Below, piece after piece: positions 1-8,429 of a DNA stretch of 23,416 nucleotides (position 1 is its first letter; every line of letters starts with the position of its first letter). The translations under genes were made by a program, and so were the position numbers. The stretch comes from DSNY01 sp037446035 (GTDB lineage: Bacteria; Pseudomonadota; Gammaproteobacteria; Burkholderiales; Burkholderiaceae_F), in the NCBI GenBank assembly GCA_037446035.1, contig JBBIJJ010000036.1:1-23416 (forward strand), written 5' to 3'. The notes beneath the pieces were generated by a model that saw nothing but the letters and a program-made list of their open reading frames with translations, was not told the DNA's origin and made no database searches.

Positions 1-25
1 GCGCCGCAGGTGCGCTCGTCTTCTT

Positions 26-57
26 CCCCCCTTTTGAAAAAGCGGGACCGAGGAGGA
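26..57. repeat. C/G-rich stem-loop element, diverged copy
   Basis: A run of six C and TTTT, then GAAAAAGCGGG and a purine-rich arm. It resembles the C-run/AAAGGGGG elements at 543-570 and 9513-9542 but is degenerate. It is followed by GAAGGCGCC, as a related element at 446-490 is followed by GAAGGCG, so hairpin and flanking unit appear to have moved or been duplicated together. Confidence 0.4.
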
Positions 58-112
58 TTTTGAAGGCGCCGATGCCGCGACGATGGTGCTGACGGCGGCG
101 TCGTGCCGACGT

Positions 113-444
113 CTGAGAAGGTGTGAACCTAGAAACGGCAGTTGAAGTCCGTGAAGTATCGAGAAACGCGTTCGCGCCAAAGCCTTGTAGCGACCACGAC
201 CATCACCCATTTGGAACTGCTCCGCAGTCCTCGGAATTGGCTTGAAACCCGCATGGATGCTGGCTTTCTGCCGTTTCGACGTGAGGCGAACTGCCGGATT
301 TAGGGTGAAGATTTCGTCGCGAGCGGGCCGCTGGCTAGGCGCACGCAGCCGCAGGGCCGAGACATATCAAGTAGATAGGCGAGGCCCGAGCAGCGCGCAA
401 CGACGCCAGCGGGCCGCGCAGCAGAAAGATTCACACCTTCTGAG
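113..444. mobile_element. 150-bp inverted-repeat element, interrupted
   Basis: The two halves, 113-127 and 305-444, rejoin into a 150-bp sequence almost identical to 21441-21591: I count one substitution and one single-base indel. The ends are CTGAGAAGGTGTGAA and TTCACACCTTCTGAG, inverted repeats with one mismatch. Internal inverted segments (GGGCCGCTGGC against GCCAGCGGGCC) suggest it can fold along much of its length. It has no coding capacity worth calling. It is split by a 177-bp element at 128-304, with GTGAA duplicated on both sides. It could be a MITE or a structured repeat; no target duplication of its own is clear. Confidence 0.75.
128..304 (+). mobile_element. 177-bp MITE with 5-bp target duplication, copy 1
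   Basis: The termini are CCTAGAAACGGCAGTT and, read inwards from the other end, CCTAAATCCGGCAGTT, an imperfect 16-bp inverted repeat. It is flanked by direct GTGAA repeats (123-127 and 305-309), and removing it restores the 150-bp host repeat. The reverse complement of the whole 177 bp recurs at 23235-23411 with about one substitution. There is no transposase, so it is a non-autonomous element. A CCTAGA-type end with a 5-bp duplication recalls IS1380-family elements such as ISEcp1; that family link is inference. Confidence 0.85.
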
Positions 445-542
445 AAATCCCCCCCTTTACGATAGGGCGTGAAGGCGATCTTCAGGGCGCCAGTGCCGCG
501 GCGATGCTGCTTACGGCGTCGCCGCGCAGGCGTTCTAGAAAT

Positions 543-570
543 CCCCCCTGCCCGCCTTTTCAAAGGGGGG
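543..570 (-). terminator. C6/G6 stem-loop downstream of the hydrolase gene
   Basis: Six C at 543-548 pair with six G at 565-570 across a loop containing TGCCCGCCTTTTCAAA. On the minus strand it lies 38 nt beyond the hydrolase stop codon and is followed by ATTTCT, so it may end that transcript. The near-identical element at 9513-9542 lies just beyond another minus-strand stop codon. The weak U-tract makes terminator function uncertain; it may simply be a dispersed repeat. Confidence 0.45.
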
Positions 571-607
571 TGTGACGCTACCGCCTGCTTCACTTTGCAG
601 AGGGGTG

Positions 608-1468
608 TCATCGCACGGCGTCGCGCATCGCAGCCAGGATCTGCGCCTGCACGTCGGGGCGCATGACGCTCTCCATGTGCTGCGCTCGCTCGACCGCGAT
701 CAGGCGTTTCGGCTCCTTCGCGGCGGCGAGGAGTTGCTCGCTGTGCTTGAACGGGATCACCCGATCCGCGCGGCCGTGCACGAAGATCAGCGGCACGTCG
801 ATGCGTGCGAGCGCGGTCAACGGGTCCTTGTCGGCACCGGGCAGCAGCGGCAGCGCAAGCGGCAGCAACGGCGCGAGCACGATCGACTGCAGCGCGGCGT
901 CGCGCGCGATGCCGCGGTAGCTCGCGAACGCCGAGTCGATCACCGCGAGCCGTACGCCAGCCGCATCCTCGGCAAGCAGCCGCAGCGCCGTGGCGCCGCC
1001 CAAGCTCTGGCCGAAGACGATCAGCTTGGTCGCATCCACGTCGCGGCGCGCACGCAGATGCGCGAGCGCCGCACGCGCGTCCGCGAGCACGCCGTCGAGC
1101 GTCGGTCGCCCTTCCGAGCGGCCGAAGCCGCGGTAGTCGAGCATCAGCACGTCGAAGCCGGAACGCGGCAGCCAGGCCACGAGCGGCAGATGGTTGCTGA
1201 CGTTCGCGGCGTTGCCGTGCAAGTGCAGGACCGTGCCCGCTGCCGTGCCCTGCGCCGGCAGCCACCAGGCGTGCAGCTTGACGCCGTCGGCCGCGGTGAG
1301 CGAAACGTCCTCGTGCGCGAGCCCGTAGTCGGCCGGCCGCGTGTATTGCACGCGGTCGGGGTAAAAGAACATGCCTTCGATCACGTTGCAGCCGGCCAGC
1401 ACCGATGCGGCGAGGGCGACAAGGCAGGCGCGGGCCGATGCCGACCCGACCAACGAGGGCCCGCCCAT
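608..1468 (-). CDS. Lipoprotein alpha/beta hydrolase
   Basis: This 286-residue protein has a short signal peptide ending in the lipobox LAGC (Cys27), so it is probably a lipid-anchored serine hydrolase of the DUF1749/YfhR-like alpha/beta-fold group. The HGN oxyanion motif is at 84-86 and the nucleophile elbow GQSLGG at 153-158 (Ser155). Asp235 in HGRADRVIP and His264 in AQHME complete the triad. The substrate is unknown; relatives are esterases or thioesterases. I chose the ATG at 1468 because it gives a proper lipoprotein signal. A longer in-frame start would run back through a terminator and another small gene. The Shine-Dalgarno sequence is weak. It is insulated from the upstream gcv operon by the hairpin at 1499-1522. 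Confidence 0.88.
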   Translation of the reverse strand: MGGPSLVGSASARACLVALAASVLAGCNVIEGMFFYPDRVQYTRPADYGLAHEDVSLTAADGVKLHAWWLPAQGTAAGTVLHLHGNAANVSNHLPLVAWLPRSGFDVLMLDYRGFGRSEGRPTLDGVLADARAALAHLRARRDVDATKLIVFGQSLGGATALRLLAEDAAGVRLAVIDSAFASYRGIARDAALQSIVLAPLLPLALPLLPGADKDPLTALARIDVPLIFVHGRADRVIPFKHSEQLLAAAKEPKRLIAVERAQHMESVMRPDVQAQILAAMRDAVR

Positions 1469-1489
1469 CGTCGTGGCTGCGCGCCAGGG

Positions 1490-1522
1490 AAAAGAAAAGC
1501 CCACCGCGTTGCCGCGGTGGGC
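1490..1522 (-). terminator. Intrinsic terminator of the lysine-rich micro-gene
   Basis: GCCCACCGCG (1499-1508) and CGCGGTGGGC (1513-1522) form a perfect 10-bp stem with a 4-nt loop. On the minus strand it is followed directly by TTTTCTTTT. This is a textbook Rho-independent terminator, 32 nt past the stop codon of the small gene at 1555-1602. Confidence 0.85.
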
Positions 1523-1554
1523 CGTCTGCCAGCAAGACCCCCTAGTCTGTTCGA

Positions 1555-1602
1555 CTAGCGCTTCGGGGCCTTCTTGGCAGGCTTCTTCGCTGTCTTCTTC
1601 AT
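1555..1602 (-). CDS. 15-residue lysine-rich peptide gene
   Basis: The frame reads MKKTAKKPAKKAPKR and then TAG. It begins 7 nt after a GAGG ribosome binding site (GAGGTCACGCTATG) and is followed by a small hairpin (CTAGTC/GACTAG) and a strong terminator. A TTGACA box at 1669-1674 lies 18 bp from a weak GACACT -10 at 1645-1650, giving a predicted transcript of about 140 nt. Composition matches the KKxxKK tails of bacterial histone-H1-like proteins (AlgP, BpH1), which bind nucleic acid by charge; similarity to such a short tail may be only compositional. An in-frame ATG at 1617 would add five residues but has no good binding site. It could instead be a small RNA with an incidental frame. Confidence 0.55.
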   Translation of the reverse strand: MKKTAKKPAKKAPKR

Positions 1603-1644
1603 AGCGTGACCTCGCATGAAGCGCCGCCACACGACGGCAGGCGA

Positions 1645-1674
1645 AGTGTCCGCGCAAGCGCTGCGCGCTGTCAA
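1645..1674 (-). promoter_or_regulatory. Candidate sigma-70 promoter for the lysine-rich micro-gene
   Basis: A consensus TTGACA (1669-1674, minus strand) is separated by 18 bp from GACACT (1645-1650). The -35 is perfect and the -10 is weak. The predicted start near 1638 lies about 36 nt upstream of the ATG at 1602. Confidence 0.45.
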
Positions 1675-1704
1675 GACATTCGTGGTCGGTCAGTCCACTG
1701 ATCC

Positions 1705-1735
1705 GCGGGCGGCGTTCGCAGCGAACGCCGCCTGC
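1705..1735. other. 14-bp stem-loop downstream of gcvP
   Basis: Arms 1705-1718 and 1722-1735 (core GCGGCGTTCG/CGAACGCCGC) are complementary with one mismatch and enclose a 3-nt CAG loop. It lies in the 3' region of the minus-strand gcv transcript. No U-run follows on either strand, so it may stabilise a transcript end or mark a Rho-dependent stop. Confidence 0.5.
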
Positions 1736-1940
1736 GCACCGAGTTCACCTCACGCGGCCGATGCCGGCCCCGCAGCCGGCCAGGCTGCGCTCCACACCTT
1801 GGCGGCCTTACGCCGCCGGCGCGCGCTCCGCAACGAAGGCACTGACCGGCGGACAGGCACAGAACACATTGCGGTCGCCGTACGCGTCGTCGACGCGCGC
1901 CAGCGCAGCCGGCCAGGCTGCGCTCCACACCTTGGCGGCC

Positions 1941-4826
<2,886 letters not shown>

Positions 4827-4879
4827 TCTGTTCGTCTCCGCCTGCGCGCAGATCCGGGTCGTTGGTCGGTTGACTTGAA

Positions 4880-4910
4880 GTCGTTGGGTCCCCGCTTGCG
4901 CGGGGACGAC
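4880..4910. repeat. REP-like palindrome in the gcvH-gcvP spacer
   Basis: TCCCCGC and GCGGGGA surround a TTGC loop, flanked by GTCGT and ACGAC. This resembles the common GTCGTCCCCGC...GCGGGGAC intergenic palindromes of proteobacteria. It sits inside the transcribed gcv operon, where a stable stem could affect RNA processing. Confidence 0.6.
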
Positions 4911-4930
4911 CACGCGCGCTTGCGGCGGGC

Positions 4931-4963
4931 GGGATCCCTCGTCACTGCGTTACTCGGGATGAC
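4931..4963. repeat. REP-like repeat, single arm
   Basis: GATCCCTCGTCACTGCGTTACTCGGGATGAC is closely related to the right arm of the inverted pair at 8347-8429 (GATCCCTCGTCACTGCAC... then CTCGGGATGAC). It lies in the gcvH-gcvP spacer next to the palindrome at 4880-4910. Confidence 0.7.
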
Positions 4964-4986
4964 CTTGCACGCTAGCGCGCGCAAGG

Positions 4987-5373
4987 TCACTTGTTCGCGG
5001 CGATTGCGGCTTCGTAGCCGGCAGCGTCGAGCAGCGCGCCGAGGTCGCCGGCGTTGACGGGCTTGAGCCGGAACATCCACGCCCCGAAGGCGTCGGCGTT
5101 GATCGACTCGGGTTTGTCCTTCAGCGCCTCGTTGATCGCGACGACTTCGCCGGCGATCGGCGCGTACACGTCGGAGGCGGCCTTGACCGACTCGACGACC
5201 GCGCAGGCTTCGCCGCCCTTGACCTGGCGGCCGACCTCGGGCAGCTCCACGTACACGAGATCGCCGAGCGCGTCCTGCGCGAACTCGGTGATGCCGATCG
5301 TCACGGTGCCGTCGGCTTCCTGCCGCACCCACTCGTGGCTGCTGGTGTATTTCAGATTGGCTGGGACCTTCAT
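4987..5373 (-). CDS. gcvH: Glycine cleavage system H protein
   Basis: This is the 128-residue lipoyl carrier that shuttles the aminomethyl arm between GcvP, GcvT and the L-protein. The lipoyl lysine is Lys64 in VVESVKAASDVYAP. The N-terminus (LKYTSSHEWVR) and the GITEFAQDALGDLVYVELP block are diagnostic. The ATG at 5373 is preceded by AGGAG at good spacing; an upstream in-frame extension falls in repeat DNA. It lies 160 nt after gcvT and 160 nt before gcvP, and both spacers are filled with dispersed repeats. It is presumably co-transcribed under the glycine riboswitch. Confidence 0.97.
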   Translation of the reverse strand: MKVPANLKYTSSHEWVRQEADGTVTIGITEFAQDALGDLVYVELPEVGRQVKGGEACAVVESVKAASDVYAPIAGEVVAINEALKDKPESINADAFGAWMFRLKPVNAGDLGALLDAAGYEAAIAANK

Positions 5374-5398
5374 CGGATGCTCCTGTCTGCTCGTTTCG

Positions 5399-5518
5399 TC
5401 CGTTCGTCCTGAGCCCGTAGAGGGGCGTACATCCACTCCGCAGTCGCGCTTACCCGCGGGCCGTTCGCGTTTCGACGAGTCTGCCCCGAGCTTGTCGAGG
5501 GGCTCGGCTCGAACGGAC
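5399..5518. repeat. Inverted pair of dispersed repeats in the gcvT-gcvH spacer
   Basis: GTCCGTTCGTCCTGAGCCC (5399-5417) is inverted as GGGGCTCGGCTCGAACGGAC (5499-5518), and the right arm contains GAGCTTGTCGAGGGG. This resembles the widespread CGTTCGTCCTGAGCTTGTCGAAGG intergenic repeats. The pair could form a long stem in the gcv transcript. Confidence 0.6.
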
Positions 5519-5533
5519 CGATCGCGCGTTCAC

Positions 5534-6634
5534 TCAAATCAGCGCTTTGCCGTGCCGCACGAACGGGTACTTCGTCACGACCGCGTTCGCCGGCTTGCCG
5601 CGAATGTCGACCTGCACCGTGTCGCCGACCGCAACCCCCGCCGGCACACGCGCGAAGGCGATCGAGCACTCGAGCGTCGGCGAATACGTGCCGCTGGTGA
5701 TTTCGCCTGCGCCGTGCGCCGTCGCCACCTTCTGGTGCGAGCGCAGCACGCCGCGGTCGAGCAGCTTCAGCCCGACGAGCTGACGCAGGTTGCCGGCGGC
5801 GAGCTGCTTTTCCAGCCCAGCGCGGCCAATGAAGTCGCGCGGCTCCTTGAAATCCACGGTCCACGCCAAGCCCGATTCGAGCGGCGTCACGCGCTCGTCC
5901 ATGTCCTGCCCGTATAGCGCCATGCCGGCTTCGAGCCGCAGCGTGTCGCGCGCGCCCAGCCCGCATGGCGCGACGCCTTCCGCGACGAGCCGCTGCCAGA
6001 GGTCGGGCGCTTCGTCGGCCGGCAGCACGACCTCGCAGCCGTCCTCGCCGGTGTAGCCGGTGCGGGCGATGAAGAACTCGTCGACCACCGCCGCGGCAAA
6101 CGGCTTCAGCCGGTCGATCGCCGCTGCGGCGTCGCCGTCGAGCCCTTCGATCACCTCGCGCAGCAGCGCGCGTGCCTGCGGGCCCTGCACCGCGATCATC
6201 GCGAGCTCCCGCCGCGGCAGGATCGACACCGGCAGCCGGCGGACGTGCGCGACCCTGTGCATCCACGCGCTGTCCTTGTCCGCGGTCGCCGCATTGACGA
6301 CCAGCCGATAGTGATCGGTGTGGATCCAGTAGACGATCAGATCGTCGATGACGCCGCCCGAGTCGTCGAGCATGCACGAGTACAGCGCCTTGCCCGGCGT
6401 GAGCTTGAGCACGTCGTTGGCGAGCAGCGTGCGCAGGAAGTCGCGGCTGCCCGCGCCGTCCAGGTCGACCACGCGCATGTGCGAAACGTCGAACATGCCC
6501 GCCTTGCGGCGCACGGCGTGGTGCTCTTCGATCTGCGAGCCGTAGTGCAGGGGCATCTCCCAGCCGCCGAAGTCCACCATCCTGGCGCCGGCGGCGACGT
6601 GCGTTGCGTAAAGCGGCGTGCGTTTCAGGCTCAT
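5534..6634 (-). CDS. gcvT: Aminomethyltransferase, glycine cleavage T protein
   Basis: GcvT transfers the methylene group from aminomethyl-GcvH to tetrahydrofolate and releases ammonia. The 366 residues match family length. Signatures are the N-terminal TPLYATHVAAGARMVDFGGWEMP, the HMRVVDL strand, the GGVIDDLIVY block at 93-102 with the catalytic Asp pair 97-98, and the folate-site segment RTGYTGEDGCEV (191-202). The C-terminal barrel contains VGLKLLDRGVLR. The ATG at 6634 is chosen because MSLKRTPLYATH is the conserved start; a further 19 upstream codons run into the riboswitch leader. It is the first gene of the gcv operon, with the riboswitch and its attenuator directly upstream. Confidence 0.97.
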   Translation of the reverse strand: MSLKRTPLYATHVAAGARMVDFGGWEMPLHYGSQIEEHHAVRRKAGMFDVSHMRVVDLDGAGSRDFLRTLLANDVLKLTPGKALYSCMLDDSGGVIDDLIVYWIHTDHYRLVVNAATADKDSAWMHRVAHVRRLPVSILPRRELAMIAVQGPQARALLREVIEGLDGDAAAAIDRLKPFAAAVVDEFFIARTGYTGEDGCEVVLPADEAPDLWQRLVAEGVAPCGLGARDTLRLEAGMALYGQDMDERVTPLESGLAWTVDFKEPRDFIGRAGLEKQLAAGNLRQLVGLKLLDRGVLRSHQKVATAHGAGEITSGTYSPTLECSIAFARVPAGVAVGDTVQVDIRGKPANAVVTKYPFVRHGKALI

Positions 6635-6650
6635 CGGGCGCTCTTCGGCG

Positions 6651-6697
6651 AAAAACGAAAGGGGCGCGGACCGGCTCGCGTCGGTTCGCACCCCTCT
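6651..6697 (-). terminator. Riboswitch expression-platform terminator
   Basis: On the minus strand AGAGGGGTGCG (6687-6697) can pair with CGCGCCCCTTT (6658-6668), with an inner ACCG/CGGT stem, followed by TTTCGTTTTT. The 5' arm overlaps the CAGAG strand that closes aptamer 2, so aptamer closure and termination are mutually exclusive. That predicts glycine-induced read-through into gcvT. Confidence 0.65.
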
Positions 6698-6899
6698 GTC
6701 CTTTTGCCTGAGAGTTTGAGGCGGTGAGCCGCCTGCTGCCCCTTCGGCGCCGGCGGCACGTGCCGTGCGCCGGTCTCTCCAGAGTCGCTCGCTGCGGCGC
6801 GGTTCCTTGAACCTGAGCGATTACGGGTGAATTGCGCCTTCGGCGGCGCCGGCCGAACCCTTTCTTGACCGGCACGCTCTCCCGCGTCGCGCTGTGAGC
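6691..6899 (-). ncRNA. Tandem glycine riboswitch
   Basis: Two glycine aptamers precede gcvT. In transcript order, aptamer 1 shows CGGGAGAGCG, CCGCCGAAGGCGCAA and GCTCAGGTTCAAGGAACCGC. Aptamer 2 shows CTCTGGAGAGACCGG, GCCGAAGGGGCA and CTCTCAGGCAAAAGGACAGA. These match the conserved gcvT-motif cores (GGAGAG, GCCGAAGGG, CUCAGGC...AAGGAC). The close linkage of the two aptamers is typical of proteobacterial gcv operons. A weak TATCCT -10 lies upstream at 6908-6913. Confidence 0.95.
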
Positions 6900-6913
6900 G
6901 AAGGCGGAGGATA

Positions 6914-7189
6914 CCGCAGCCCATGTGAGACCTTGCGAAAAGCCGTGTCCTCACGGGATCGGCGGCGTCTCCGGCTCGGTCCACTCCGCCGAGGTTGCGC
7001 ATCGAAGCCGGCCGGTTCGGCCCAGCGAGGGCGCGGCTGCGCGTGCGCCAGGGTCAGCCGCCCCGGCGCCCGCCGCAAGGAAGCGTTCCGGAGCGCCGGA
7101 CGCGTGCGCAAGCACGCCGATCGGAACGATCTTCTGCGGTGCCGCCGATCCAACGTGACGCCTTGATGGCTGCAACGAAAGTAGGCGCT
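6914..7189. other. Intergenic region with no recognisable gene
   Basis: This lies between the divergent riboswitch leader (minus) and the SPW-repeat gene (plus). Both strands have only arginine-rich spurious frames. I see no convincing repeat, RNA gene or strong promoter beyond the weak gcv -10 beside it. Confidence 0.5.
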
Positions 7190-7243
7190 ATGAACCGGAT
7201 GCGATGGCAGGACTGGACTGCGGTGGTTCTGGGTTGTGGCTGA
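7190..7243 (+). pseudogene. Frameshifted 5' end of the SPW-repeat gene
   Basis: From ATG at 7190 the frame reads MNRMRWQDWTAVVLG, the typical start of an SPW-repeat protein, and then hits TGA at 7241. One missing base in CTGGG_TTGTGG (between 7233 and 7234) would join it to the downstream frame as VLGLWLIVAPWVLGY. This looks like a single-base deletion or a sequencing error. Confidence 0.75.
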
Positions 7244-7536
7244 TCGTCGCGCCATGGGTGCTGGGCTATTCGGACGTGGGCGCCGCGACATGGAGCGGCG
7301 TTCTAGCGGGGCTCGGCGTGATTGCGCTCGAATTCGCCGACGCGCTGCGTCCCGACCCTTGGCCTGAGCGGGTCAGCTTCCTGCTCGGATTGTGGATCGC
7401 CGTGTCGCCGATGCTGCTGGGCTTCGCGACGCACACCCTGGCGATGACCAACACGGCGGTCGTCGGCGTGCTGATCGTCGTGCTGTGCTTGTCGGCGATG
7501 CCGATGCTCCGCAAGGAATCCAGCCCGATCCACTAA
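7204..7536 (+). CDS. SPW-repeat membrane protein, 5' end frameshifted
   Basis: This 110-residue frame carries the body of a small SPW-repeat membrane protein, a family of unknown function. The repeats are LWLIVAPWVLGY and LLGLWIAVSPMLLGF, each an amphipathic turn between membrane helices; about four helices are expected. The first ten residues (MAGLDCGGSG) are unlike the family. The real N-terminus, RWQDWTAVVLG, lies in another frame from 7190, so the gene needs one extra base near 7233 to be whole. If the deletion is real, only a truncated product from ATG 7204 could be made, with no clear ribosome binding site. A strong terminator follows the stop codon. Confidence 0.75.
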   Translation: MAGLDCGGSGLWLIVAPWVLGYSDVGAATWSGVLAGLGVIALEFADALRPDPWPERVSFLLGLWIAVSPMLLGFATHTLAMTNTAVVGVLIVVLCLSAMPMLRKESSPIH

Positions 7537-7547
7537 AGCCGGACCAC

Positions 7548-7578
7548 GAGGGCCGCGATGGCGGCCCTCGCTTCTTTT
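7548..7578 (+). terminator. Intrinsic terminator after the SPW-repeat gene
   Basis: GAGGGCCGC (7548-7556) and GCGGCCCTC (7561-7569) form a perfect 9-bp stem with a GATG loop, followed by GCTTCTTTT. Confidence 0.85.
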
Positions 7579-7602
7579 CCGGCGCGCGCGTCGACGGACC
7601 TC

Positions 7603-8328
7603 CTACGCCTTGCCCTTGGCTCGTTCCGCTTCGTACCGCGCCTTGTTCTCCGCGTTCGGCGGATAAAGCCCCGGCAGCGCCGCGCCCTGCTCGACCTCGC
7701 GCATGATCCAGGCCTCGAGCCGCTCCTGCTCGACCGCCTGCGCGATCACGTCGTCGAGCAGTGCCGCGGGGATCAGCACGGCACCGTCGGCGTCGGCGAC
7801 GATCACGTCGTTCGGGAACACCGCCACGCCGCCGCAGCCGATCGGCTGCTGCCAAGCGACGAAGGTCAGCCCCGCGACCGAGGGCGGCGCGGCCGCCCCC
7901 CGGCACCACACCGGCAGTCCGGTCGCGAGCACGCCGGCGAGATCGCGCACCACGCCGTCGGTGACGAGCGCGGCCACGCCGCGCCGGTGCATCCGCGCGC
8001 ACAGGATGTCGCCGAAGATGCCGGCGTCGGTCACACCCATCGCGTCGACGACCGCGATGCAGCCGGCGGGCATCGCTTCGATGGCGGCGCGCGTGGAGAT
8101 CGGAGACGACCACGACTCCGGCGTGGCGAGGTCCTCCCGCGCGGGCACGAAGCGCAGCGTGAACGCGCGTCCGACCAGGCGGGGTTGCTCGGGCCGCAGC
8201 GGCCGCGCGCCGCGCAGCCAGACGTTGCGCAGCCCTTTCTTCAGCAACACCGTCGTCAGCGTGGCGGTGGTGACGCCCGTGAGCGCCTCGATCACGCGCG
8301 CGTCGAGCGGTTGGGGTTCGGTATTCAT
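7603..8328 (-). CDS. RraA-like / HMG aldolase family protein
   Basis: This 241-residue protein has the RraA (MenG-like) fold used by 4-hydroxy-4-methyl-2-oxoglutarate/oxaloacetate aldolases and by the RNase E inhibitor RraA. Visible motifs are GDIL (106-109), ALVTDGVVRD (120-129) with the metal and substrate residues Arg128-Asp129, and ADADGAVLIP (178-187). At 241 residues it is longer than E. coli RraA (161) and has an extended C-terminal helix, which favours an aldolase-like enzyme over the RNase regulator. The ATG at 8328 follows AAAGGGAAACG. It is just downstream of a DHDPS-family gene, with only a REP-like pair between, which suggests a shared catabolic step on a 2-oxo acid. The substrate is unknown. 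Confidence 0.85.
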   Translation of the reverse strand: MNTEPQPLDARVIEALTGVTTATLTTVLLKKGLRNVWLRGARPLRPEQPRLVGRAFTLRFVPAREDLATPESWSSPISTRAAIEAMPAGCIAVVDAMGVTDAGIFGDILCARMHRRGVAALVTDGVVRDLAGVLATGLPVWCRGAAAPPSVAGLTFVAWQQPIGCGGVAVFPNDVIVADADGAVLIPAALLDDVIAQAVEQERLEAWIMREVEQGAALPGLYPPNAENKARYEAERAKGKA

Positions 8329-8346
8329 TCGTTTCCCTTTCCTGCG

Positions 8347-8429
8347 GCCGTCATCCCGAGCGAATGCGAGGGGTCTGCGGGCGGCCAATCGTCGAGATCC
8401 CTCGTCACTGCACTCCTCGGGATGACGGC
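8347..8429. repeat. REPIN-like inverted repeat pair
   Basis: GCCGTCATCCCGAG (8347-8360) is inverted as CTCGGGATGACGGC (8416-8429), with weaker complementarity further in. It fills the space between the RraA-like and DHDPS-like genes and overlaps the 3' end of the latter, so the last residues (about TPSSRGVQ) are encoded by repeat sequence. Related copies lie at 4931-4963 and 23152-23225. Confidence 0.8.

Larger units (their letters stand above)
1..607. other. Repeat-rich gene-free region
   Basis: I see no gene here. Both strands have only short, arginine-rich open frames typical of GC-rich non-coding DNA. The stretch is built from repeats: C/G-rich stem-loops near 26-57, 446-470 and 543-570, a roughly 55-bp unit at 56-110 recurring in diverged form at 481-535, and a 150-bp inverted-repeat element (113-444) split by a 177-bp miniature element (128-304). 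The only neighbouring gene ends into it at 608. Confidence 0.75.

Noticed and set aside
1705..1735. Hairpin after gcvP as an intrinsic terminator
   Set aside because: No U-run follows on either strand, so it is listed only as a stem-loop.
7190..7536. Programmed frameshift in the SPW-repeat gene
   Set aside because: No slippery heptamer or downstream pseudoknot is visible; a simple one-base deletion or read error fits better.
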